A stretch of DNA of 64,000 nucleotides from Tubiluchus corallicola (lineage: Eukaryota > Priapulida > Priapulimorpha > Priapulimorphida > Tubiluchidae). The position numbers and the translations under genes are program-made. The stretch is taken from assembly GCA_030141605.1 (NCBI GenBank), contig JAQGDQ010000390.1, positions 79,501 through 143,500 of the forward strand, written 5' to 3'. Below are positions 22,560 through 34,500 of this stretch, one piece after another (the stretch's first letter is position 1; each line of letters begins with the position of its first letter). The notes under the pieces are model-generated. The model was not told where the DNA came from. It saw nothing but the letters and a program-made list of their open reading frames with translations, and ran no database searches.

Positions 22560-25500
22560 GTAAGAATTTGCTGCATTGCTAAGTGTTGTGCTAAGAGGAT
22601 TATTAGTTATTAGATTAAATTAGATTAAGAAATCAGCACATGTATTAAGTTATGTATGGCACAAACAATGTGAAATCTGTCTGCAATAACTTGTCTAACA
22701 CAGAGCTATAATCACCTGCAGGCTCAGTAAATGCTGTTTTACAAACTTTGTTATACATGGATTTTTATTAAACATGTTTGATTTTCTGACTTAAAGTAAA
22801 CCCATCCTGCTCACATGTGCAGGTTTGGTCCAAAAATTTGTATCAGATCAACAGAAAGCAGTCATTTTGTCACGTTTCAACTAATAGTTTACTGAGGTTA
22901 TCCATGAGACAGTTTGCTTCATACAAATATTGCCACGTGCGGGCAGTTTTTGTCTTAGATGTTTTTTTGCATCTGATAATTTGTTACAGACAGATTTTTT
23001 TATTATGCGGAGCTAGTGGGTTATTAGGGTTGCATTTTCTGCTAGTGTTTATTGATGCAATTTCAACATTACATGTGAAACTGACTCAAATAAAACCCGT
23101 AAAAGATTTGCCTATAAATCTAACAAGTTCTTCAGCATCCATTTTTTGCAGAAATCTTATCTTTCTTTAGTTGTTTAATCAACTTTCACAGTATGAAACT
23201 CCATGGGAATTTAAATGTACTTTACACGTTAAATGATGGATCAGATGGATCTTGTTACTTGTTAACTGGTATTCAATATTCAAAATGTGTTTTGGTGTTG
23301 CATGTTACACTTTATAACTAAATGCATACTGCAAAAGTTTTATTCTGAAATTTGACCTTCTGAATTTTAGCAAAAGTGACAAGAGAGTTTGTGACATTTC
23401 AGTATATTGTTAGCCATCTAACAAACATCCCAATATCAATAATGAGTGGTTTTTCTCACTTTTTGAAGATAAGCCAAATATCCTAAAGACTTGCAAATTG
23501 TGATGGGCTGATCAAAATTTTGTATCGAGCCGATCAACTTTGCTGTTCACTGATATCGATCGATAACAAGTCAGATAAAATATGTAGATCTATATTGCTG
23601 TTATAAAAATTATATTTAAACTACGTTGTCTTATCAGTTATTTTACATGTCAAATACCCACAAGACTCCAATAATGAAATTTCGTTTTTTAACTGTAATC
23701 AGTTATTTGATTTTAGGGCTTTATTAACTTTATCAATAAAGTAAAATAAAAGCCAAAATGTTAATGGAACTTTGAAGTCTTGCCGAACTACCTGAATTAA
23801 TAATTTCTATGTTAGGGGGCAACAATTTTCACCTCCTGGCCAAAGAATCAGAGTACATTCACAGATCCATAAAGCATACCTGAGTCATAAAAAAATTAAT
23901 AAGTTTTCATTCATCTTCACTGCAAACCAGCACGTTGTCTGAACACAAAATTTAGCAAGGTGGTGTGAAATAAGCAGCTCAGCAAAAGCAGTTGAATGAT
24001 CCAATCTCTTTTTAACAAAAATTCGCTGCATGTGTCTTTAAGCATGGTGAAATTTCACCAGGAAGGCAATTGAACGAAGTATGGTTGCCACCTGCAAATA
24101 ATTTTGCCATAACAGTACGATAAAGTTGTCATTTTACATTTTCTTATGAATTCAGCAATTTTTATGACGTGATCGGTTCAATTGTTTATTGAACTGATCA
24201 GTGTTTTCAAGCTGAGCCAACGAGAACTTGATCACTGACCACTGATTGGCTTGATTCATCACTGCAGTATTTTTTAACCATTGGACTGTAATAAGCCAGA
24301 ATTGACAAACCTTTGTAAACAGCTAATTAACTGAAGGAAGAAGGTTTCGAAACCTTGTGCTGTCAATTAGGATTTGAACCAAGAACCTTCGGGTATCAGG
24401 TCTCGTGCTTTACCATCGAGCTGTCAACCCACATGGCTTTACTACTCTCATACTAGTGTTAATAGAGTTCCCTCTCATACGAAGGGGGAATTCTCATACT
24501 AGTATTACATCATCTGTCAGAGCCACCTATCCACAATAAGGTGAAACTAACTAATTGATCAATGTGATCAGACATTTACAATTTCCTGCTGCATACACGA
24601 TATTGAAACTTGGTGAATGGACAAAGTAAATAATCACGTCATATCAAGTTTTATCATCGCAAGTAAACATCACAGTTTTTCATATCTGGCACAACGTTAA
24701 ATGATGGTGACGACTAAAAATATAAAAATGTTGCTCAATTCGAAACGTAGTCATTCCAGTACTTTTCCATTACCTCATACCATTAGCAATATTACATTCG
24801 GGCAGAGGACATTCGAGTTACATAGTAATTGATCAGCTACAGACTTGTGTCTCAGGGACATTTTGCCAAGAGTTCTTTCTTTGTACATTAAAATTATGTG
24901 CGTATCAACATTAACATCTTATGAACTGATAAGGTGAATTGTAAAAAGGTGCTCAAAAAGTAATTTGAGGTAACTTGAGTAATTTAAGTAAAAACATTAT
25001 GTACAGTAGACTGAGCTTTCAACTATTTGCCAATTCATCGTCTTCCTTTCTGGTCTTTATATATTGTTCGCAACTGAAAACCTGTAATTGAAATTAAAGT
25101 CTTATTCTACTACAGTAGTATATGTGCACATTAGTACCATTCATATATAATTTTTTTTCTTCCTATAAAATATAGTCCTGTCTCATTACACCCTCTCTCC
25201 AGATTTTTAGAAGTGGGTTTCCTGTTTACGAAAATGGGTTCAAAGCCGGCCAAGAACTTCTCAATTACCAAGAGTGATATGCGAATAGGGTGAAGACTAA
25301 ATGAACCCAAGACGCAGTCGCCCTCTTGTGGAGTTTGATACCATCGTTCATGCCAAATGAGCGTACCGTTGTCTTTCAATGACTTATAAATGTTTTGAAG
25401 ATATTCTAAGGCGTCGTGCACATGTTCTATAACATTTATGCTAACAAGAGAATCGAACGTTCCGGGTTTGGAAAAGGCTTCACCAGAAGAAGAAACAATG

Positions 25501-28500
25501 GTGGTGGAATAATTGAGAATTCGTCCATTTTTGTACGCGCATTCTTTTACACTTTTCATATATTCATCTGCCATGGGTTCAACTAACGTTATGTGTCTTA
25601 AGCTTGAAGTGGGCTTTGTCTGGATCATATATAAAATTTGCGTAAATGGTCCTGCACCAATTTCCGCTAAGTTGCCAAGATTCAGTGGCACGTGCTTGTA
25701 ATTTGAGAAGCCTTCCTGGTGCTCATCTGCCCGATCATTGTGTTGACCTTTACTGTTTTTCCACAGTAGAAATTCTTTCTCCTGCGCTTTTTTCCAGAGC
25801 ATCATCGGAATTTGGACAATTCCTGTTGCTGGATGTGCAAAACAAACTGGGGAGACTGACGTTTCTGCCATGAATTTGTCAAAAGTCAAAGTTTCACCTA
25901 AATTTGGACACTGGATCTGTATTTTTTGTCTTACGGATATTTTCTCACAACAGTGTTCACCTGTATATCCAGGATTACAAAAGCAGTAATTGAAGTACCA
26001 CCTACCACGTGGACAGGTGCACAGTGATTTGTTATCTAGATGCAACTGAGCATCCACACTGCAGCTTGAAGCAGGTCTGTAGGTTGCCCATTGATACATC
26101 TTACTCATGCCAAATATTCCAAAGCAAATCAGCATGCAAGCAGAAAAACCATGTGGTTTTAACAAAGCTATCGCTTGTGCTCTCATTATTTATCACTTAC
26201 AAAACTTTGTTGCAATGACGTTCTGGTATTACTGCCACATACTCTTCACGATGTAGGTCTTCAAAAGTGTTGTAACGAATGGTTTCTTATTTCAACAAAG
26301 GAAAGCTATACCTAGGAGACCATAGAACCTGCACTGTTATAAATCAGTTATGAACTGCCCATATGTGCTAATTACTAAAGCAAAGAAAACGAAGGTATTG
26401 ACCATAATTATCAATTATTTATTATGACAGAATATTCATGAATTACTCTGTCTAATAATGTTTTTCAGAGACATTTTTGTTGCTTCTTATATCCATATGC
26501 GAAGTACATACCAAAGTACATACCTTGCACATACCAGATCCATCTTTAAAAACCTTTGTCTACTTAAACGGCAGCATTTTGTAACTGTGAGGCAATTAAA
26601 ATTTTATTTTGATTTATGTAATTATTTACTCCCTACTTACTTTTACTTTGTACCTATTACAAGAGGTACAGATTTCCACTCGTATAATACTCGTTATAAA
26701 TATATAATATGTCCACCTGTTCAAGAACATATGACTTAAGTATATTATTTATGCATTAGTGTCCAATACTCCACAGCTAATCATTAGTAAGGTTTTTACT
26801 CAGTATTACCATGGATTAAAAAAGCATAGTAAAAATTTCTTTTTGGACACATATTTCTTCTCTTCTAATATTATTAATTGTAACTGTAATCATTTTTAGC
26901 TTAGTTAGCAGTATACATGACTGCTGAACTGACATGTTTTTTCTTTGTTTAATAATGCATCTAAAATAGTACCGTTTCATTGTTATCTGCATTTACTACG
27001 TAACCCTGTAATTGGTTCACTGTACTTTGGGTGGCCTGTACGTTATGTGGTGGTCTGTTCACCTTGTACAGGACTCCCTGGTCAATTTATTCTGTTGTAT
27101 CTTTGCTTTTGTTATTGTGTTAATTTGTTGTTATGGTTAAAATAAATGAATAAATATCATATGCTATAATGGCATCCTTTTATGTGTGTGTTTGCTTTCC
27201 TGTTCTTTCATTTGATAGTCACCTGTTTATGTACCATTATCTATTTGTTCATTTATTCATTTATTTGTACTTTAAGCAAGCCTGTGGCCTGTTACGATTA
27301 CTGTCGTAATTGATTGCAAAATTTGCGCCAATTGTAATTGAAATCGGTTTTGTATCTAGTCTTGTAATCAATGTAATCGTTTTCTGTAATCATTTTAAAA
27401 AGAATAATCCCACATTTTTTAAATTTATGCTAATAAAATAGTGTTTACCAGCTTTAGTTTTATTCTTCACATATTTTTCTTTTTTCCGCATACCAAGGAT
27501 GCCTTTCACTAGTATGCTCACTTCTTAGGCATCCTACTTGCATACTTGTTTTTCTTTTTTAACCTTTGATACTGTTTTTCACTGTTATAACTGTTTTTCA
27601 ACATGTATGTGACATGTAGATCTAATAAACTATGAACTGAACTATGACTTTGAAATCGTAACTCTCGGTTTATAACATTCTGACATGTCTGTCGACAGTA
27701 GGTGTACTATATTTGTCAAATTAAAATTGCTACTAAGCTACTTTCTGAAACATGTTTCGTCTGTTTTAGTGCGTGGGCGTCGGCTAGCTCTGCAAGCAGC
27801 AGAACTGCCTAATAAGCACGTCATAATTGTTGGAGGAGGTTATGCAGGAGCCAACTGTGCTATGGGCTTGAAAGGCAAGATGAAGGTTAGTAAGCACTCT
27901 CTTACACTTATTAATTTTTTTACTTTTGTCCAGCATTGATTCTAAGAAAGGTGTTTTAAAGGAAAAGGGGCCATCCAGATATAACGATATCAAGCGCTAG
28001 TGCCTGTCTAACTAGAGAATCGTGAAATGCGTACAACAGAAAAGAATTAGCCATGCAAATGTGAAAATACGTTTATGTGATAATAATTCTTTCACGTAAG
28101 TCATTCTTGAAAAAATTGTATATTCCCTTTCAATATTTTGTAAGAGTAAGTTGTATTGAGCATTAGTATGAGATTGTGTCCGGTTTTCCTTTTAACTGGT
28201 CTGTGTTTAAAATTTTTACATGGTTTGCTGTTTACCAGTATAATGAACTTACAGGCATTTATATTGTCTTAGGTATTTAAAAATATGTTTAACAGTTTAA
28301 ACTGAACCTGGATTTTAATTTTTGCACTCGTAACCCAAAGGTCCCGGTTCAAGTCCAAGCTCAGATCTGACTTTTTCATATTTACTTATTTTCGTTCAAG
28401 TCTAAATTTTGTTGTAATTATTGGTGCATTCCATTATTATAAGTAATGTAAATAATTAATTTACCTTTCTGCAATATTGATTTTTATTTCTAGTACACGT

Positions 28501-31500
28501 TAGTTGATGCCAAAGATAAATTTCATCACAACTGGGCAGCTATGAGATCCTGTACAGAAGCAGGTAGTCACTTTTATTTTCATTTTCTGTGAATTGTTTA
28601 AAAACTAGTAAAGATGTACGAAAAACACCATAAACAGGGAGCCTGCATGCATAATCTGTGTAACTGCGAGCATGAACTTTTGATGTGATGCAGTGTTGGG
28701 CTTGATTAGTAAATGGGTGGATGATTGTTTTTGGACAGTTTTAACAGCAATACTGCATCCGGCTATCTATATCATTGAGAGAGGATGTCCTTCCACAACC
28801 ATCAACATAGTAATAAATAGTCCTGTTGTTTCACAGCGCTGAACTTTACAAAAATTGTGCTCTCAAATTTGTCACTGGAATTGTTTAATGTGTAGTATTA
28901 TTAATTATGTACTTGGTCACATTACTATAAGTAGACCTGCATGATACTCTTTTTTGCATTATGCCATTCCTTATGGCGCATTCAGATTAGACAGTTTTCT
29001 CTCGCAAGTTCTATCTGAGAGTAAACTTGCAAGTGTGAACGGTTTGGCAAGTTCTCTCTGAGAGTAAACTTGCAAGTGTGAACGGTTTTGCAAGTTTTCT
29101 CTGAGAGTAAACTTGCAAGTGTGAACGGTTTGGTAAGTTCTCTCTGAGAATAAACTTGCAAGTGTGAACGGTTTGGCAAGTTCTGTCTGAGAGTAAACTT
29201 GCAAGTGTGAACGGTTTGGCAAGTTCTCTCTGAGAGTAAACTTGCAAGTGTGAACGGTTTGGCAAGTTCTGTCTGAGAGTAAACTTGCAAGTGTGAACGG
29301 TTTTGCAAGTTCTCTCTGAGAGTAAACTTACAAGCACAAGAATTTGTGAGAGAACTTCCAAAGCTGTTCACACTTGCGAGTTTACTGATTGAAAGAACTT
29401 GCACAAGAACTTGCGAGAAAACTCTCTATAATGAACGTTCCATTAAAGTCATTGTACACATTAGAGTTTTTTATGCAATTGTTATAATCAATCACTTTAT
29501 TGTAAATTTGCTTTAGATTTGTTAGAGATGTTTCTGATTGATATCTAAATATCTTATCAAATTTTATCAGTCTTTTGATTCTTTACATTGCATTCAAGGT
29601 TTTGCGCAGAAAACGTTCATACCTTACGAACCTTTGTTCAGTGATGATTTTCTACGTGCAAAAATCGTAAACATTGACACAGAAAACAGGACAGTAAAGG
29701 TAACATGATTAGTCTTGCATGTAGCTTCTCAGTTGTGTTGCTTTAGTCTAGGTTAGACTTCGTTTTAGTTTGTCTAAACATTTGTTGGCATGCTAGTTTA
29801 ATTATTGAAAATACTTTGTGAACAACAAAGATATGTGCCTTGAAATTACCATTCGTGTGAAAAATTCATTGTGTTCCTGATCAAATCAAATGTTCCAGAT
29901 GCATTAATCATTATTAGATAAAGTAAACATGTTTTGACATTAATGGCTTTTCTCTACATTAATTTCTTTAAAAACTTGAGAAGTATATGTATTCTTTCTG
30001 CTTGCAACATGCATATGAAACATTACTTGTTGTTCTGTTTTTTGCAAAAATAAATGATCATTGTGCTCAAAAATGGCTAAAGCACGATTTACCTGGCATC
30101 CGGAATATGTATGCAATATGCAGATGTGGAATAGATAAAATTGGTTTATATTGTTTTCAATGCACCTGTTTGTCAGACTGCGTTTTTTTTCTGCAGCCTT
30201 TTCCTATTGATTTTTTATATATGCAGCTATTCCGCAAGTAGGTAACGCATTCCGGATGCGAGGTGAACGCCACTTAAAGGGTAAACTTGGCATCATCTGA
30301 GATAGTCAAATTGTTGGACACTGTTTTTAGAGTTTTAAGTCTAATCTGTGCCATCAAGATGTATTTGAATGTGATTGTTATCTTGCTTAGCCATTCTTTT
30401 AACTTTTATGTGCTTTTATGGTTATCAAGAATATTTTGAGCATTTTTAAAGCTACGGAAATTACAATGTCTTTTAGTTTTTTCTGAACATTCATTACTAG
30501 TGGTTTAACCTTTTTGAGTGATGTGTGGATTTTCCTGGATATAACCTGTGCAAGGTTATACCAGGAGACCACGTAGCAGCACAGCACCGCCTGATGGTTA
30601 TGGATCTCACCATAGCTGTTACACGTAGGCAGAAAAGGAAAGTCATGACGGAGAAAAGGATTAAATGGTTCAAACTAAAAGAGCAGAGACTTAAACAACT
30701 CTTTAAAGACAGATTGCTCAGAGAGGTGGACTACGAAATGGAAGAAATAAACGAATGGTGGAACAGGCTGAGTGAAAATATTATAAGGACTGGAAAAGAA
30801 ATTCTCGGGGAAAGTAGTGGTAAAATATGGGAGAACAGAGAAACATGGTGGTTTGGAGAAGAGGTGCAGCGGAAAGTAAAAGAGAAGAAAATGGCAAAGA
30901 AAAGATGGGAAGAAACCAAGTTGGACAGGGACAGAGAGTATTACAAACAGTGTTGCAAGGAGACGAAAAGAACTGTAGCTGTAGCAAAAGCGGAGGCGTA
31001 TGACAACCTTTATGAAGAAATAGACACCAAGGAAGGACAGGGGAGAGTTTTCAAGTTGGCGAAGCTGAGAAATAAGAGTACAAAGGACATTAGGCATATA
31101 AGGCAGATCAAAGATGAAAGGGGGCAAGTAATACGAAAAGAAAGCGATGTCCTGAGGAGGTGGAAGGAATACTACGAGAAGCTGCTGAACGAGGAAAATG
31201 AAAGACTGGTTAGGGATGATGGAGAACCGAATGAACTGGAGGTAACAGAGGTGACAAGACAGGAGGTGGAATTAGCATTAAAGAAAATGAAAAATGGCAA
31301 ATCTACGGGACCTGACGGAATACCGGTGGAAGTTTGGAAAGTCTTAGGAGAAGAAGGGATTGACATACTGCACCAACTGATGAGAGAAATAGTGGAGAGA
31401 GAGGTAATCCCGGAAAAATGGAGAGAAAGTACTCTGATACCGATTTTTAAGGAGAAGGGAGACATCCAGGACTGCGGAAATTATCGGAGGACTTGGAACG

Positions 31501-34500
31501 GTTGACGGTATATTCACACTTCGACAGAATATAGAGAAACACCAGGAAAAGCAAAGGGCACTACATATAGCTTTCATAGATCTAGAGAAAGCATATGATA
31601 GGGTACCACGGCAAGAAGTGTGGAGAGGTCTGAGGGAGAGAGGAGTGCTAGAAAAATATGTAAGAATAGTCCAAGAATGCTACAAGAACGTGACAACTAA
31701 AGTCCGGAGTACAGTTGGTATAACAGACAGTTTCCAAGTAAAAGTCGGCTTACATCAAGGATCGGCACTAAGCCCCCTACTGTTCAACATAGTGTTTGAT
31801 GTCATCACAGAGAGTGTAAGGGGAAATCCACCATGGTGTGTTTTGTATGCGGATGACATCGCTATAGTGGCTGAGAGTAGAGAAACACTGGAAGGAAAAT
31901 TAGAAGCATGGAGAGCCGCTTTGGAGAGCAGAGGAATGAGGATAAGTAGATCCAAAACGGAGTATCTTACGACAGACATGAATGGGGATCAACGAGAAAC
32001 AATAAGATTGAACGGGGCAGAGTTGAAAAGAGTAAAGACCTTTAAGTATCTGGGTTCAATGATAGATGAGACTGCAGGAATGGAAAAGGAGGTGAATTTC
32101 AGGATTCAGTGTGGTTGGAATAACTGGCGAAAAGTTTCGGGTGTGATATGCGATAAGAGGATTCCAGCGAGACTTAAAGGTAAAGTTCACAAAGCAGTGG
32201 TCAGACCCGCCCTAATATATGGGCTGGAAGCAGCACCTCTAAAGAAGACCGAAGAGAAGAAAATGGATGTGGCAGAGATGAGGATGTTGAGATGGATGGT
32301 GGGAGTAACAAGAAGGGATAAAATCAGGAATAGTAATATTAGAGGAACAGTGAAAGTAGTGGAAGCCTCGAAAAAGATACAAGAGGCAAGATTGCGATGG
32401 TATGGGCACCTGAGAAGGAGAGTCGGGGAAGATCACGTGGGAAGGGAGGCCATGGAAATGGAAGTGCTGGGAAACAGAAAAAGAGGACGACCCAAGCTGA
32501 GATGGTTTGAATGCATAAACGGAGACCTTAGAGAGAAGAACATAAATGAAGAGATGGTCAACAACAGGAATGCATGGAGAAAACTTATTCACAACGGCGA
32601 CCCCGCATAGGGAAAAGCTGAGAAGAAGAAAAGAAGAGTGATGTGTGGATTATTAATTGAGTGTTCAACATTTTTCTTTCATTTTGTAATTGCAGTTTGG
32701 CAATGCATTAATTTCTATTGAGGTTTCTTTTCAATCATAACCACTTATTTTGTGTGATGCATACTTCTAACATTTGATTTCATTATTTTGTGACTTCATG
32801 GACAAGAAAGTTGGTTATGTTATTAACTGTTTGCTCTTAAGTGACAATTTTTGTTTGATTTCTTCCAAATGCTTTACTCAGCAATTCACCAATTTCAATT
32901 AAGAATTTTGTTATGATTTTACTTGCATATTTCTTTCAATTATAGTTTATTGCACTTTTTCATTTACTTTAAATAAAGATTTCCCATCACACAAATGTTG
33001 TCTTTCTAAATAAAGTTTTTGAACCTACACATCTTAGTGCTCTGCGCAGTACTTAGATTGTATCACTTCTTAGTTGGAAGATGGCAAAGAGTTAAAATAC
33101 GACTACCTGGTGGTTGCTACGGGAACAGGAGGACCATTTCCGGGGAAACTTCCTCTGGGAGTAGATTCAGAAATGGCTGTGAAATCATACACTGCGATAC
33201 ATGAGAAGGTAAAACAATGTTTCGGCTAACAGCAATGGAATCATCCATTTTTATTTTTTATTTTCTCAGGAATGAAAGACGTTACCAGGTGACATTTTTC
33301 CGTGTGGTTGGGTAGTGCGTGTTTAGTCGCTAATGTATTCTCTTCATGCATACTAAAGATTTGTGTGCAGAAGTTATTCAGTTGGGAGAAGAGGACCACG
33401 ATACAAAGCCCCCAAAAACTTAGCTTGAAATTTTACATCGTGTCCATTTAATCTCGCTGCTACAAAAGTCGCATTTCTAGAAGCACCAAATTTAAATTCC
33501 AGTGGTAACTATTAACACGGTCCTTATTGGGTAAGATACTGAAGTGGTTGTTGTTAGTACATTTACATTCTGAAAAAACTAGTGAAACAACTGTGAATGT
33601 GCAAATTATTGTGTTAAAATTTGTGAATAAGCTTAACAAAAACTATTTTTCCGAGTTACTGATGCATGCTGGGATTGTGGATTTCTGATGTCTTGGTCAC
33701 TGACATGACGTCAGTTGTCGTGAATGCTAACTTGACTACGATTCATGTAAAATTGTAAATAACTAGAAATATTTTCTGTTAACCTGAGTTTCAGCAATTT
33801 TTCGAGACTGTAAAACAGATCTTTTAAATTTTCTTCGCATTATTCTAATTGTCGAATAGCAGCAGAGTGCATACAGGGTCTTTCAACCCATAAGAGTCAT
33901 GTGTGAGAGTGTATGCAGAGATAATTGTTACCTGCCTGCATGTCTGTGTGTTATTTCTTCTTTTAACCTTGAGATTTGATAATTCTTGGCTTTAGCATGC
34001 TAATCCCACGTTGATAGTATCTAAATTTTGAAAATTATGAAGATATTATTCTCATCAACAACTTTCATCCATTTTCGCATTTTTGTGTTTTCATCACCAT
34101 TTTTTTCTTTCTTTAAAGTATGTTTTTTGTGTTCATTTTTGCCATTTGTTAAGTTAACACTGACAAGTTTTCTTGTAGGGTTGACTTGATGTGTCTTCAT
34201 GTGCTGATGATTTATAAATTTTGTATGTTACATGTTACATATTATTCAGCATGTACACATTGGCATTGTATATAATAAACCTAGTCTAATGTAACATACT
34301 GCAATTAATTTTACTCTGTAGTACAAATATACCTGTATTGTATGCTACTATATTTTTATTGTGTGTTGTATCTCTAATGCGAAATGAAGAGAAAAAATAA
34401 GATTTTCACTAGCTCATCTTATAAAGTTTTGTCTGTTTACTAGTTGTGTAAAATTTTAGTGAAATGATTCTTGAGCCAAATAGATGCTTGGAAATTTGTT

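Larger units (their letters stand above)
30532..32635 (+). mobile_element. 5'-truncated, inactive RTE-like LINE with target-site duplication
   Basis: Sense-oriented insertion in FSP1 intron 4, bounded by an exact 16-bp duplication GAGTGATGTGTGGATT (30516-30531 and 32636-32651). It begins in the last part of the endonuclease domain (AAQHRLMVMDL), runs through the RT N-terminal region, then reads out of frame after CGNYRR near 31488. RT resumes at TVDGIF (about 31503) in another frame, with DLEKAYDRVP, HQGSALSPLLFN, the catalytic YADD (31846-31857), RWYGHLRR and GNRKRGRPKLRW; stop at 32610. The 3' end is a purine-rich AAG tail. Around 40 residues between NYR and GTVDG that the family normally has are missing, so the copy is dead. 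Confidence 0.93.

Noticed and set aside
22817-23170. 117-codon plus-strand ORF in FSP1 intron 1
   Set aside because: Leu/Phe/Ile-rich without recognisable motifs; the FSP1 frame skips it cleanly.
24366-24432. Possible functional tRNA gene
   Set aside because: A and B boxes are present, but acceptor and anticodon stems do not pair; kept only as a SINE or tRNA relic.
28971-29404. Overlapping 83-140-codon repetitive ORFs
   Set aside because: They are the 43-bp minisatellite read in three frames; repeated SERTCQTVHTCKFT-type peptides are not a protein family.
30675-31127. 150-codon minus-strand ORF
   Set aside because: Antisense shadow of the LINE reverse-transcriptase ORF.
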